A DNA stretch of 53,045 nt from Streptomyces sp. H27-H5. Its GTDB lineage: Bacteria; Actinomycetota; Actinomycetes; Streptomycetales; Streptomycetaceae. The translations under genes and the position numbers were made by a program. Where the stretch lies: contig NZ_JAPNLK010000060.1 in NCBI RefSeq assembly GCF_026627505.1, forward strand, positions 1 to 53,045, written 5' to 3'. Positions 1 to 8,529 of the stretch are shown piece by piece; the first letter of the stretch is position 1, and every line of letters begins with the position of its first letter. A model generated the notes under the pieces. That model did not search any database, had not been told where the DNA came from, and worked only from the letters and a program-made list of their open reading frames with translations.

Positions 1-930
1 GGAGGGGGAGGGGGAGAGCGGGGGCTCGGCCGGGGACTCCTCCACCGTGCCGCGCAGGAGCGTCGCGTCGTGTACCGGACGGTCGACGGCCGGGAGCCGC
101 AGCGCCGTGCGGAGCTCGTCCCTCCCCTGATCGTCTTCGTCCAACTCGTCGTCCATGGCATGCAGTGCGGGGGCGAGTCCCTCCAACGAGGCGAGGTTCC
201 CGGCGGTCGCCGAGGGCGGGACGAGAGCGGTGCCCATCTCGTCCGGGACCGCGCTGTCCCGGCTCATGCCCAACTGTGCACGGGTCACTTGTGCCTCGGC
301 GGCCAGCCTCAGTTCGTACGCCTCGATGCGGGCACGTCGTGCCCGCTTCAGCTTGTGGTTCGCCTGACGCCGGTACTCCACCGACATCTCCAGTGCCTGC
401 TGGAGCTCCGCGCGGACCTCGTCGCGCGCCCGATCGCGTTCGTGCTCCAACAGCGTGCAGCGCTGTTCCAGCGCGGACACCAGATCCTGCAACTGCTCGC
501 ACCGGCGCTCGGAGGCGGTCAGCCGGCGGATCGCCTCCATCTGGCGCAACCGCGCGTCATCGAGCCGGAGTACGGCCTGCGCGAAGGAGTCCAGGTGCCG
601 TGGACGGGCGGCGGCGCGCGTGAGCTCGCTCCCCTCGCCCGGGGTCCGGGCCGCGGCACTCTGTCGGGCCGCGTCCAGAAGCCGGAGCCCGAGGTCGAGT
701 TGGCGCTGTCGCATGGCCGGTTCGCGGAGGTAGCGGTTCACCACCTGGCCGAGGAGTTCTTTCGGTACGAGACGGCTGCCGTTGCGGAATTGGGTCCACA
801 TCGACTTGCTGTACGGGAAGTCCGCCTCCAGTTGCCGGACACCGACTCCGTTCGTGATCTTTCGCAGCCAGCGCGCCAGTTCATTCGCCTGTTCCGTCGT
901 GCCCCGCAACTCGCCCAGAGGCCGTGCCAT
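1..930 (-). CDS. Coiled-coil protein with HTH-like N-terminus (partial, runs off left edge)
   Basis: This frame is open from an ATG at 930 down to base 1 (310 codons) with no stop, so the 3' end lies outside the window. Residues about 10-60 (LRKITNGVGVRQL, then FPYSKSMWTQFRNGSR) resemble the small helical N-terminal domain of actinobacterial regulators that must recognise a stimulus before binding. Residues about 115-215 are rich in E, R, Q, L and A with heptad-like spacing and should form a long coiled coil. The tail is acidic and Ser/Pro-rich. A G-rich stretch just upstream of the ATG can serve as ribosome binding site. Streptomyces genomes carry many such proteins without known function. 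Role unknown; DNA binding or cytoskeletal scaffolding are both possible. Confidence 0.75.
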   Translation of the reverse strand, partial: MARPLGELRGTTEQANELARWLRKITNGVGVRQLEADFPYSKSMWTQFRNGSRLVPKELLGQVVNRYLREPAMRQRQLDLGLRLLDAARQSAAARTPGEGSELTRAAARPRHLDSFAQAVLRLDDARLRQMEAIRRLTASERRCEQLQDLVSALEQRCTLLEHERDRARDEVRAELQQALEMSVEYRRQANHKLKRARRARIEAYELRLAAEAQVTRAQLGMSRDSAVPDEMGTALVPPSATAGNLASLEGLAPALHAMDDELDEDDQGRDELRTALRLPAVDRPVHDATLLRGTVEESPAEPPLSPSPS

Positions 931-1078
931 GCACCCCGCCCCCCGACTTGTCCGGCAGACAACCCGGCGTTGTCACCGATGCCCCGCCCGTCACCTGCAC
1001 CGCGTCGCCGGGCCCGGCCGGACAATCTGACCACGGAGCAGCCTGGGTCTTCAGCCGATCGTCGAACCTGGAGCGCCC

Positions 1079-1249
1079 ATGTCGAACTTCGCCCGGCCGC
1101 CGCGCCGTTCGTGGCCGTACGCCGTCACCGCCGTTCTCGTCCTCGCCTTGAACGAGGGGTGGGCGGCCCGGGACGTTCAGCGGCTCGCCACGATCCTGCT
1201 CGTACTCGTCGCTCTGATCTGCGTGCTCGGGGAAGGCGGTGACCAGTGA
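1079..1249 (+). CDS. Small membrane-like protein, 56 aa, unknown function
   Basis: This short ORF has an ATG preceded by GGAG at a 5-6 base spacing. The product starts with a basic stretch (RPPRRSWPY). Two hydrophobic runs follow (AVTAVLVLALN at about 15-25 and TILLVLVALICVL at about 38-50), separated by a short polar segment, and it ends in GEGGDQ. Third-position GC is high, as in real local genes. It stands between a minus-strand regulator and the secreted FG-GAP gene, on the same strand as the latter with a 160-base gap. I do not recognise a family. It could be a small membrane peptide or a chance ORF. Confidence 0.4.
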   Translation: MSNFARPPRRSWPYAVTAVLVLALNEGWAARDVQRLATILLVLVALICVLGEGGDQ

Positions 1250-1411
1250 CCGGCGGCCAGTGTCCCGGCCGCCGGTGCCTGGGTGATCGGTGTGGCCACG
1301 GAACGAGAACACCACACAACCATCGAACGTGTGTACAACCCTCCCTCGTGATCATGAGTCTGACCAGGCGTGGCGCAGGGTGCGCCCGGTCTCTCTGGGG
1401 GAGGACCCATC

Positions 1412-3802
1412 GTGTTCCACGACCGAGCCATCGCTCGTCGCCGCTTTACCGAAGCCGAAGCCGAAGCCGAAGCCGAAGCCAACGCCACAGCCGAAGTCGC
1501 CGTCGACGCCGCGGACGCTGCCCGCGCCGCCGTCACCCGCGTCCCGCGCCGCCGACTCGCCGCCGCCGTGACCGCCGTCCTCGCCGTGACCGCCGGTACC
1601 GCGCTGACGGCAGCCCCCGCAACCGCCGTACCGACGACCGCGGCACCGACGACCGCCGCCCCCGCCAAGGCGCGGGACGGCGTCATCTCCATCCCCCGGA
1701 CCTCGCGCATCGTCGGCGCCGGGGAGAGCGGGTTCCTGTCCGCCGACATCCTGACGGGACAGCAGAAGACGGTCTTCCGCTGGACGAACACCGCGACCGG
1801 CGTGACCACGGATCTCCCGGACCGGTACAACGGCTACCACGTCGGCGGCTCCGACACCGTCGCGACCCGTGAGGACGCCACGAGCCGCTACGCCCTCCAC
1901 GACATGTCCTCGCCCGGCAGCTCCCCGAAGTTCATCGAGCAGACGGACAGCCGTCTCCTGTGGAGGGGCATCGTCGGCAGGACGCTCGCCTTCTCCTCGT
2001 GGGACGAGGCGACCCAGAAGGGTCAGCTGCGTCTCATCGGCGAGGGCAACCAGGCGGGCTCGGACCGGCAGGTGACGGGTCTCCCGGCGGACTTCCGGTT
2101 CCAGACCATGGAGCCCGTCTCCACCACCCAGATGCTCGTCCGCTACTTCGTCGGCGGTCCCGGTACCAAGAGTTCCCACCTCGCGGTCGTGGACCTCGCG
2201 ACCGCCTCCGTCGTCGAGCACCGCGAGCTGGGCAAGGCCCCGTCCGACGTGGACGCGGCCGCCTCCGGCAACCGCTTGGCCTGGGTGGTGGGCACCCCGG
2301 CGGGCGGCTACGAGCTGAAGTACGCCGACCGTGGCGGGAACGGCAGCACTCCGGCCGTGACCCTCGCCGACCTGGGCAACGCCGGCGACGCCCATGTCAG
2401 CCTCCTGGGCGACTGGGTGGCGTACGCCCCTCTGCCCTACGCGCTGAACTACACGTACCCGTCCGAGCGGTTCGCGTTCAACGCCGTCAACGTCGTCGAC
2501 AAGACGACGGTGAAGCTGCTCGACCACGCGACGTCCGCCGTTTCCACCCCCGACGGCGCGCTCCTGGTGCGCGGCGGCACGCTCGCCCACGGCGAGGGGA
2601 GCTACCGGATCGCGCTCGGGGCGAACGGTGCGCCCAACGCCACGCTCATCGCGAGCACCGGCGAGTCCACCGCGCTCACGCTGGTCGGGAAGGACGTCCC
2701 CCAGGTCGCCGAACTCGACAAGAACGGCGGCGCGGCAACGCTGAGTTGGACGCTCTCCCGGTACAACGCCAAGGGGTCCGTGACGCTGCGCCATGTCCGT
2801 ACGGGGCAGAGCAGGCAGTTCACGTTCGACTTCAACACGCCCCACGGCACCGGCGCCGTCACCTTCCGCTGGGACGGGCTCCTGCCCAACGCCCAGGGCT
2901 ACGGCGCACTCGCTCCCGGCGGCGACTACACGTGGGAGCTCGACGCCGCCCCGCTCAACGGCATCGGCCCGAGCCTGAAGGAGTCCGGCACCTTCAAGGT
3001 CGTCCGCGCGACCAACATGCACGACTACACCGACAACGGCAGCCCCGACCTGCTGGCCCGGGACGCCTCGGGTGTGCTGTGGCGCGACGACACCGTCAAG
3101 ACGCCGCTCTCGTCGGACACGTACTCCGCCGAACGGGTGCGGATGGGCGGCGGCTGGCAGGTCTTCAACCAGTTGGAGGCCGTCGGCGACATCGCCGGAG
3201 GCGCCGCCGCCGACCTGGTCGCCCGCGATGCCGACGGCGTCCTGTGGCTGTACGAGGGCAAGGGCGACGGCAACTTTGCCGCCCGTACGAAGATCGGCGG
3301 CGGCTGGGGCGGCTACAGCCGGCTCACCGGCGGCAGCGACCTCGACGGCGACGGCAGGTCCGACCTGCTCGCCACCGACACGGCGGGCACCCTGTGGTTC
3401 TACAAGAGCACGGGGAACGCGAGCGCGCCGTTCGCGGCACGCGTGAAGCTCGGCGGCGGCTGGGGCATCTACAACCAGCTCACGGCCGTGGGCAACATCA
3501 CCGCGAGCGCCGCAGGAGACCTTCTCGCCCGCGACGCCTCCGGTGTCCTGTGGCTGTACGAGGGCAAGGGAGACGGCACCTTCGGACCTCGCGCGAAGCT
3601 CGGCGGCGGCTGGGGCGCCTTCACCCACCTCGTCGGCGTCGGTGACGCGGACCGCGACGGCCGCGGCGACCTCTACGCGGTCGGACCGGGAGGTTCGAAG
3701 CTCTACGCGGGCACCGGCGACGCGGCCACCCCGTTCAAGCCCCCCGTCACCTCGTCCGTGTACTCGGACTTGGACACGGCCGGCTTCAACACGGTCTTCT
3801 AG
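1412..3802 (+). CDS. Secreted FG-GAP/VCBS-repeat protein
   Basis: A GTG start at 1412 is chosen because GGGGGAGGA lies 6 bases upstream; an in-frame ATG at 1370 lacks this. The 796-residue product has an odd N-terminal (EA) repeat, then a signal peptide (PRRRLAAAVTAVLAV with a likely cut after ALTAAPATA). The middle (about 90-530) is beta-rich and unassigned. From about residue 545 there are four or five FG-GAP-like blades with the pattern DLLARDASGVLW ... GKGDGTF ... KLGGGWG, including the calcium-loop motif DLDGDGRSD. These repeats usually build an extracellular beta-propeller. Substrate or partner unknown. The gene appears monocistronic, with a hairpin 50 bases after the stop. Confidence 0.88.
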   Translation: MFHDRAIARRRFTEAEAEAEAEANATAEVAVDAADAARAAVTRVPRRRLAAAVTAVLAVTAGTALTAAPATAVPTTAAPTTAAPAKARDGVISIPRTSRIVGAGESGFLSADILTGQQKTVFRWTNTATGVTTDLPDRYNGYHVGGSDTVATREDATSRYALHDMSSPGSSPKFIEQTDSRLLWRGIVGRTLAFSSWDEATQKGQLRLIGEGNQAGSDRQVTGLPADFRFQTMEPVSTTQMLVRYFVGGPGTKSSHLAVVDLATASVVEHRELGKAPSDVDAAASGNRLAWVVGTPAGGYELKYADRGGNGSTPAVTLADLGNAGDAHVSLLGDWVAYAPLPYALNYTYPSERFAFNAVNVVDKTTVKLLDHATSAVSTPDGALLVRGGTLAHGEGSYRIALGANGAPNATLIASTGESTALTLVGKDVPQVAELDKNGGAATLSWTLSRYNAKGSVTLRHVRTGQSRQFTFDFNTPHGTGAVTFRWDGLLPNAQGYGALAPGGDYTWELDAAPLNGIGPSLKESGTFKVVRATNMHDYTDNGSPDLLARDASGVLWRDDTVKTPLSSDTYSAERVRMGGGWQVFNQLEAVGDIAGGAAADLVARDADGVLWLYEGKGDGNFAARTKIGGGWGGYSRLTGGSDLDGDGRSDLLATDTAGTLWFYKSTGNASAPFAARVKLGGGWGIYNQLTAVGNITASAAGDLLARDASGVLWLYEGKGDGTFGPRAKLGGGWGAFTHLVGVGDADRDGRGDLYAVGPGGSKLYAGTGDAATPFKPPVTSSVYSDLDTAGFNTVF

Positions 3803-3852
3803 GAGCTGTCCCGCCGATCAGGCGGGGAGCCGGACGACGAGGGATCCCCTGC

Positions 3853-3893
3853 GGCCGCCCGCCGCGGGGGAGTCCTCCCACAAGCGGGCGGCC
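3853..3893 (+). terminator. Hairpin terminator candidate after FG-GAP gene
   Basis: A perfect 10-bp inverted repeat (GGCCGCCCGC at 3853-3862, GCGGGCGGCC at 3884-3893) encloses a 21-base loop that itself contains GGGAG/CTCCC. There is no T-run, which is common for high-GC actinomycete terminators. A second small hairpin (CCGGGG/CCCCGG, 3910-3926) follows. The next gene is on the opposite strand, so termination here makes sense. Confidence 0.5.
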
Positions 3894-3966
3894 TGACGGC
3901 CGGCCTTCTCCGGGGACGTGCCCCGGCCCCCGCCCCCGGCCCCGTCCGCGCGCCGGCGTCTGCGAC

Positions 3967-4435
3967 TCAGGGCGCGGTGGCTTCCCAGGCCGCCGTGATC
4001 ATCCGGAAGACCTCGTCCACGGTCGCCCCGGGATCGTCCGCCTGGCAGGCCAGCGCGAAGGCGTCGATGGCGAACCGCGCGGTCGCCCGGCAGGCCGTCG
4101 CGCTCCGGGACAGGTGGGGATCGGCGGCCAGCGCCGCTGCCAGCGCCTGCGCGTGACGCAGGCTCATCGACTCCTCGTATTCCCGCAGGGCGGGTGACCC
4201 CTCGATCATGCGTCGGACGGGGGCACCGCCCTCCGCCGTGCAGTGCCGCACCAGAGCCTGGACCTCGCGGTGCAGGGCCGGCATGAGCGGCTCGTGCGGG
4301 GGCCGGTCGGTCACCGCTCGCGTGAGGCGCTGCTCGAAGTCCTGGTCGCGTTCGAAGACCAGCGCCTCCTTTGAGGCGAAGTGGGCGAAGACGGTGGTGA
4401 CGGCCACGTCGGCCTCGGCCGCCACGTCACCTCCC
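3967..4435 (-). pseudogene. TetR-family regulator remnant lacking its N-terminus
   Basis: The reading frame ending at 3967 encodes the end of a TetR helix-turn-helix (VAAEADVAVTTVFAHFASKEAL, interrupted here only for quoting) followed by a normal ligand-binding domain. Helices 1 and 2 of the DNA-binding domain are missing. Upstream of about 4431 the frame becomes meaningless and the opposite strand instead encodes the end of a dehydrogenase. A GTG at 4425 preceded by GGGAGGT could still start a 152-residue product, but without a complete HTH it should not bind DNA normally. I read this as one side of a deletion scar. Confidence 0.75.
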
Positions 4436-4548
4436 GGGGCACGCTCCACATCCCGGTCGAGAAGGCGTACTCGCTGACCGAGGCGGCGGCGGCGCACACC
4501 GACAGCCGCACCGGCCACAGCCGGGGGCGCCGGGTCCTGGTCGTCTGA
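4432..4548 (+). pseudogene. Zinc-type alcohol dehydrogenase/quinone reductase C-terminal remnant
   Basis: About 38 codons ending in TGA at 4546-4548 read GTLHIPVEKAYSLTEAAAAH, followed by a tail ending in GRRVLVV. This is the typical last beta strand and helix of medium-chain dehydrogenases of the NADPH:quinone reductase type (xGxhxxxVxxxxxLxEAAxAH...GKhVL). The other 280 or so residues are absent. It abuts, divergently, the decapitated TetR. An intact ancestor was probably a divergent TetR/dehydrogenase pair whose shared promoter and both N-termini were deleted. Confidence 0.7.
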
Positions 4549-4553
4549 GCCCA

Positions 4554-4596
4554 GCGGTTCCCGAACAGGGCGACGGTGTCCGCGTCGGGGAACCGC
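4554..4596. terminator. Bidirectional hairpin between convergent ends
   Basis: GCGGTTCCC (4554-4562) and GGGAACCGC (4588-4596) form a perfect 9-bp inverted repeat. A smaller CGACG/CGTCG hairpin lies inside the loop. It sits between the stop of the dehydrogenase remnant (plus) and the stop of the sigma-factor gene (minus), the position expected for a shared terminator. Confidence 0.5.
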
Positions 4597-4622
4597 GGGG
4601 CTTCTGCATCCGCGGGCGGCGC

Positions 4623-6269
4623 TCAGCCCAGGGCGAAGACGAGGTTGATCGAGTTGTAGTAGTTGGGCAGGTGCACCATCTCCGAGCCCGGACGCGGCGG
4701 GTCGGCCTTCGGCCAGTTCCTCGGGCCCAGCAGATGGTCGGGGTAATCGCTGCGCGGGACCCTCGGCACGAACCAGATGCGGTACGCGCCGGATCGCGCG
4801 TCCGGCTCGAACCGCCAGAGCTGGGTCATGCGGTCCGCCCCGGTGCGGCAGGGGCGAAGGGTGACCTCGGTGAGGTTCCCGCCGCCGCTGGTTCCGTCGA
4901 GGCAGGTGCCGGTGTCGGCGTTGCGGAGTTGGTGGGTGTTCCGCCAGGCGGGCAGCCGCTGCCATCCCTGGGAGGCCTTGCCGGAGCACTTCTCCAGTTG
5001 CACCGCGCCGCCGGAACGGCCGCCGCCAACGCCGACACACAGTCCCGAACCCACGTTGACCAGGGTGTTTCCGACGGGCTTCGGCGAGGGCGATGCCGAG
5101 GTCGGAGCGGTGGTGGCCGAGGCGGAAGCGGACGTCGAGGCGGAGGGGCGGGGTGTCGCGGAGGCGGAGGTGGCCGACGCCGACGCGGCCGTACCGATGG
5201 CCACGACGGGTGTCACCGCCGGGAGCGGCTCTCCCGGGGCCGCGGCCGTTCTGGCGGGTACGGCGGCCCGGCCGGACCTGTTGTCCTCGGCCTCGGCCGG
5301 CAGCAGGGCGACCACGGTCGCCGTGGTTCCCACCACGGCCACCGCCGCGGCCCACTTCACGGTACCGACCTTGGCCCCGGCGAGCTGGGTTCCGTTCAGC
5401 GTTCCCGCACCCGCCGCGAGATGGGCACCGTTCTCGCCCAAGGTCGCCAGGAAGGCGGCGGGCTTCCACAACAGGATCGCGCCCAGCAACAGCACCCCCA
5501 ACCGGCCGTTGACGTCGCGCAGGTCGCGCTCGGCCCGCGCACAGTCGGCGCACCCCTGAAGGTGGCGGCCCAGGTCCCGGGTACGGCGCTTGCCCGGCCG
5601 ACGGAGCGTGGCGGCGATCTGTCCGCCGTAGTGCCGGCACTCGTCGCTCGCACTCTGGTCCAGGTGTGCGCGCAGGTACGCCTCCCGCAAGCCCTCCCGC
5701 GCACGCGCGACCAGCGAGCCGACGCCTCCCGCCGATATCCCGAGCCGGCCGGCGGTCTCGGCCGCCGGCTCGTGCTCGACGACGGCGTGCCACAGCACGG
5801 CCTGCCAGCGCTCCGGCAGCGACCGGTACGCCCGCAGGACCAGCGATCCCTCTTCCGCCGAGAAGACGGTGTCCTCGGCGTCCTGGCCGTCCGAGAGTTG
5901 CGCGGCCCATTCCTCGAAGTCGTCGGACAGCCGCGTACGGGCGCTCTCCCGCGCCCATGCGGCCGCCAGGCGCCGCACGCAGGTCAGCAGGTACGGCCGC
6001 CAGGCGTGCTCGGGCCCGGCACCCCAGGCGACGGCCCGGTAGGTACGGGCGAAGGCCTCGGCGGCGAGGTCCTGGGCGGTGGACAGGTCCCGACAGCACG
6101 TGCGCGCGTAGGCGAGGACCGAGGAATGGTGACGCGTGAACACCTCGGCCATCACGTCTTCGACCCCGGCGTCGGACTCCGAGTCGTGCCCGCGCAGCAG
6201 GGCGCAGAGCTCCCCGTCGGTGAGGCTTCGCAGATGCTGCGGACGACCAGTACCCGGTGTGCTCAACAC
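4623..6269 (-). CDS. ECF-type sigma factor fused to membrane segment and ricin-type lectin domain
   Basis: The product has sigma-70 region 2 (residues about 25-110, with LAYARTCCRDLSTAQDLAAEAF) and region 4 (about 150-205, LPERWQAVLWHAVVEHEPAAETA). A zinc-finger-like CRHYGG...HLQGCADCAR segment follows, as in anti-sigma factors. Two hydrophobic stretches come next (about 255-275 and 300-320), then a Ser/Ala/Thr-rich linker. A ricin B-type beta-trefoil lies at the C-terminus (about 420-545, with CVGVGGG...QLEKCSG...GWQ and CLDG). A GTG at 6269 is preferred because GGGAG lies just upstream; TTG at 6266 and ATG at 6326 are alternatives. The architecture suggests a membrane-tethered sigma factor sensing an extracellular carbohydrate. 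That is inference; the domains themselves are clear. Confidence 0.85.
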   Translation of the reverse strand: MLSTPGTGRPQHLRSLTDGELCALLRGHDSESDAGVEDVMAEVFTRHHSSVLAYARTCCRDLSTAQDLAAEAFARTYRAVAWGAGPEHAWRPYLLTCVRRLAAAWARESARTRLSDDFEEWAAQLSDGQDAEDTVFSAEEGSLVLRAYRSLPERWQAVLWHAVVEHEPAAETAGRLGISAGGVGSLVARAREGLREAYLRAHLDQSASDECRHYGGQIAATLRRPGKRRTRDLGRHLQGCADCARAERDLRDVNGRLGVLLLGAILLWKPAAFLATLGENGAHLAAGAGTLNGTQLAGAKVGTVKWAAAVAVVGTTATVVALLPAEAEDNRSGRAAVPARTAAAPGEPLPAVTPVVAIGTAASASATSASATPRPSASTSASASATTAPTSASPSPKPVGNTLVNVGSGLCVGVGGGRSGGAVQLEKCSGKASQGWQRLPAWRNTHQLRNADTGTCLDGTSGGGNLTEVTLRPCRTGADRMTQLWRFEPDARSGAYRIWFVPRVPRSDYPDHLLGPRNWPKADPPRPGSEMVHLPNYYNSINLVFALG

Positions 6270-6540
6270 GTGCTCCCGTTCGGCTTGCTGATGACCCGCA
6301 AGGCGGCTTCCGGGTACATCCGTCATGAGGAGGGTGCGGCACTGCGCCCGTACCGGAATTCGCGCAAGTGTGCACGCTCGCAGGGCCGCAAGCAAACGAG
6401 TGCGCGACAGCTCCCCGCGGGCGCGGTGGTGGTCCACGTGGACGGACCGCTGGAGGGAGCCGGTCGGGCGGGGCCGGTCCCCGCGCGCGCGATCCGGCGG
6501 CTTTCAGCAACCCCCCTGCTCAGTACGGCTGTTGATGGCA

Positions 6541-6681
6541 TCAGGCGGTGTCCGCGGACGCGACGTGAACGGTCCCGATCACCAGGTCCGCCCGTCGTGC
6601 GCGGCGGGGAGGCTCCGTGGCACGGGCCACCGTGTTCGCAGGCTTCTCCCTCTCCGCCTCGGAGCCGATCCGGAGGATCAT
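6541..6681 (-). CDS. Possible 46-aa ORF translationally coupled to the PPTase gene
   Basis: The ATG (6681-6679) overlaps the PPTase stop codon in an ATGA arrangement, typical of translational coupling. The ORF is 46 residues long, charged at the N-terminus (RIGSEAEREK) with a short hydrophobic end (LVIGTVHVASADTA), and has about 88% G/C at third positions. I recognise no family and it may be a chance ORF. If expressed, it would be the last gene of the PPTase transcript. Confidence 0.3.
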   Translation of the reverse strand: MILRIGSEAEREKPANTVARATEPPRRARRADLVIGTVHVASADTA

Positions 6682-7499
6682 GCGAACCGGAATGTCCGAC
6701 TTGCCGCAGGGGCGCCGCCGACCCGGAGCAACAGCACCGTCGTCCAGACGTACGGCCCCACGGACCGGACCTGGCCCCGGACGACGCATCCGTCGGGGAG
6801 GAGCCCCGGGACGGGGCTGAGGCGCAGCCCGTTGCCGGTGCCGATTCCGCTCCCGGGATCGCTCGCGTCGCGCCTCGCGCGGCCGGGGTACGGGACGACC
6901 TCCAGGTCGTGGAAGACCGGCTCACGGGGGAGGTCGAGGGCGCCGGCCGCCTTGTAGAAGGCTTCCTTCGCCGAGAACATCACCGTGAGGAGTCGTTCGC
7001 CCGCGTGGTCGTCGGTCAGCAGGGCGCGCTCCGGCGGTGTGCAGACCAGCGCGGCGGTCTCCGGTGAGAGCCGGCCGACGCGTTCGACGTCCACGCCCAC
7101 GGCCGACACGTCCGGCCGGGTGGTGGCCAGGCAGGTGGCGGCCGCGCCTCGACAGTGGCTGATGGACCCCCGTACCCCGACCGGGAAGCGGGGGCGTCGG
7201 GCCTCGCGCAGGACCGGCCCGGACCGGCCGAGCAGTCGCAGGGCGTCGGCTGCCGCGGCGCGCCCGGCGGCGAACTCGCGGCGCCGGGCCGGTGAGCTTC
7301 CCCGCACCAGCTCCCGCTCCGCCGGATGCATGTCGTACCCGGACCCGGACCCGTCCGTGTGCGCCTCCGTGGCCCCGCCGGCGCCTGCCCGCCGCAGGAC
7401 GGCGATCACGTCCCGCGCGGGGCGCACGGCCAAGACCCGTATCCCCGTCGTTCCGGAGGAGGAGTCGGCCCTTCCGCCGAGGAGGTGGACGTCGCCCAT
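6678..7499 (-). CDS. 4'-phosphopantetheinyl transferase (Sfp type)
   Basis: It activates carrier proteins by attaching the phosphopantetheine arm of CoA to a conserved serine. The family signatures are present: GSISHC (about 111-116), the Mg-binding GVDVE (135-139) and FSAKEAFYK (175-183). The length, 273 residues, is usual. The ATG at 7499 follows GGAGGGG at a good distance. The likely clients are in this window: the free ACP at 18.5 kb and the four PCP domains of the NRPS at 37.8-47.8 kb. It lies downstream of the SARP gene on the same strand and may be co-transcribed with it across 128 bases. Confidence 0.9.
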   Translation of the reverse strand: MGDVHLLGGRADSSSGTTGIRVLAVRPARDVIAVLRRAGAGGATEAHTDGSGSGYDMHPAERELVRGSSPARRREFAAGRAAAADALRLLGRSGPVLREARRPRFPVGVRGSISHCRGAAATCLATTRPDVSAVGVDVERVGRLSPETAALVCTPPERALLTDDHAGERLLTVMFSAKEAFYKAAGALDLPREPVFHDLEVVPYPGRARRDASDPGSGIGTGNGLRLSPVPGLLPDGCVVRGQVRSVGPYVWTTVLLLRVGGAPAASRTFRFA

Positions 7500-7627
7500 C
7501 TCTCGTTCCCCTCCGCTTTTATCGGGCTTTCATGGCGGCGCCCCACCATCGGGAGACCGGACAGACGATTTCGGGCGGCGGCGGAGCGAGGAGGAAGTCC
7601 ATGTCCACAGGGTGCGCGGGTGCCCCG

Positions 7628-8374
7628 TCACGCGGGCACGCTCCACGACGGCCCGTCGGCGGGTTCGAGACCCAGCTCGTCCCGGAGCATGGTCCTCAGG
7701 GCCTGGAAGGCGCTGAGCGCCTCACCACGTCGCCCCGACTCCCGCAGGGACTCGATCAAGGAGTGGTGGAACCACTCGTTGAAGGGGTGCGAGGCGACCA
7801 GGTCACGAAGCTCGGGCACGAGGTGGGTGTGGCGGCCGCGCCGCATCTCCGCCTCGACGCGCACCTGATGGGCCCGGATGCGCAGCTCCTCCAGGTACTG
7901 GACGTGACCGCTGAGCACCCGCCCCGGGTCCACCGTGGACAGCGCCCGGCCCCGCCACAGTGCCAGTCCCTCACGGCAGGCGGCGACGGCTTCGTCCGGC
8001 CGGTCCCGGGCGAGCAGCCGCTCGCTGTCCCGGAAGAGCCGCGTGAACCGCGTGGCGTCCAACTGCTCGGGGTCGATGTCCAGGAGATAGCCGGACCGGC
8101 GGGTGTGCAACAGCTGTTGGGCGGGGAACTCCAACACCTCGTCGAGCTGGCGGCGCAGGTGGTAGACGTGCGTGCGCAGGGTGCTGAGCGCCCACCGCGG
8201 GGGCCGCTCGTCCCACAGCTCGTCGACGAACGCATCGACATCCACCACCTGTCCGGCCCTCAGCAGAAGCAGGGCCATCACCTTGTTCACCATAGGGCCG
8301 CGCAGGGTGTGGGTAGTGGTGCCCGTGGAGACGCCGAGGGCTCCGAGCACCGAGAAACAGATCTGGCCGGCCAC
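7628..8374 (-). CDS. SARP-family transcriptional activator
   Basis: The protein has an OmpR-like winged-helix DNA-binding domain (ICFSVLGALGV ... VVDVDAFVDELW ... STLRTHVYHLRRQL) followed by a bacterial transcriptional activation domain ending in LRDELGLEPADG, the standard layout of small DnrI/RedD-type SARPs. These are pathway-specific activators of antibiotic clusters. I place the start at GTG 8374 because CCTCC on the plus strand (GGAGG, 11 bases upstream) precedes it and FSVLG is the usual beginning of the family. GTG at 8446 would add 24 residues without a ribosome binding site. It is divergent from the FAD monooxygenase gene, so the 8375-8529 interval probably holds its target sites. 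Confidence 0.85.
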   Translation of the reverse strand: MAGQICFSVLGALGVSTGTTTHTLRGPMVNKVMALLLLRAGQVVDVDAFVDELWDERPPRWALSTLRTHVYHLRRQLDEVLEFPAQQLLHTRRSGYLLDIDPEQLDATRFTRLFRDSERLLARDRPDEAVAACREGLALWRGRALSTVDPGRVLSGHVQYLEELRIRAHQVRVEAEMRRGRHTHLVPELRDLVASHPFNEWFHHSLIESLRESGRRGEALSAFQALRTMLRDELGLEPADGPSWSVPA

Positions 8375-8529
8375 TGCTGCCAGCACCTCCGTCAGTACGC
8401 CGGCGACACCGTGCGCATCGCCGTTCACCGGCTGGAATACAAGCACGCACGCGGGCCGTGTCCGGCGGCTCTGCCCCGCAAGAAGCGCACGGCTGCGCCT
8501 AAAGAGACATCCGCACAGAAGGTGGAATC

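Noticed and set aside
1455..1480. GAAGCC hexamer repeats near the start of the FG-GAP gene
   Set aside because: They lie inside the coding frame and encode a Glu-Ala repeat ahead of the signal peptide; no separate element is needed.
1352..3628. 758-codon open frame antisense to the FG-GAP gene
   Set aside because: It mirrors the third-position G/C bias of the real gene, has no domain pattern and is full of V, A, G and R. The plus-strand gene has signal peptide, repeats and ribosome binding site.
7508..7601. A 27-codon ORF upstream of the PPTase gene considered as a leader peptide
   Set aside because: No ribosome binding site, no run of control codons, and no attenuator-like hairpins follow.
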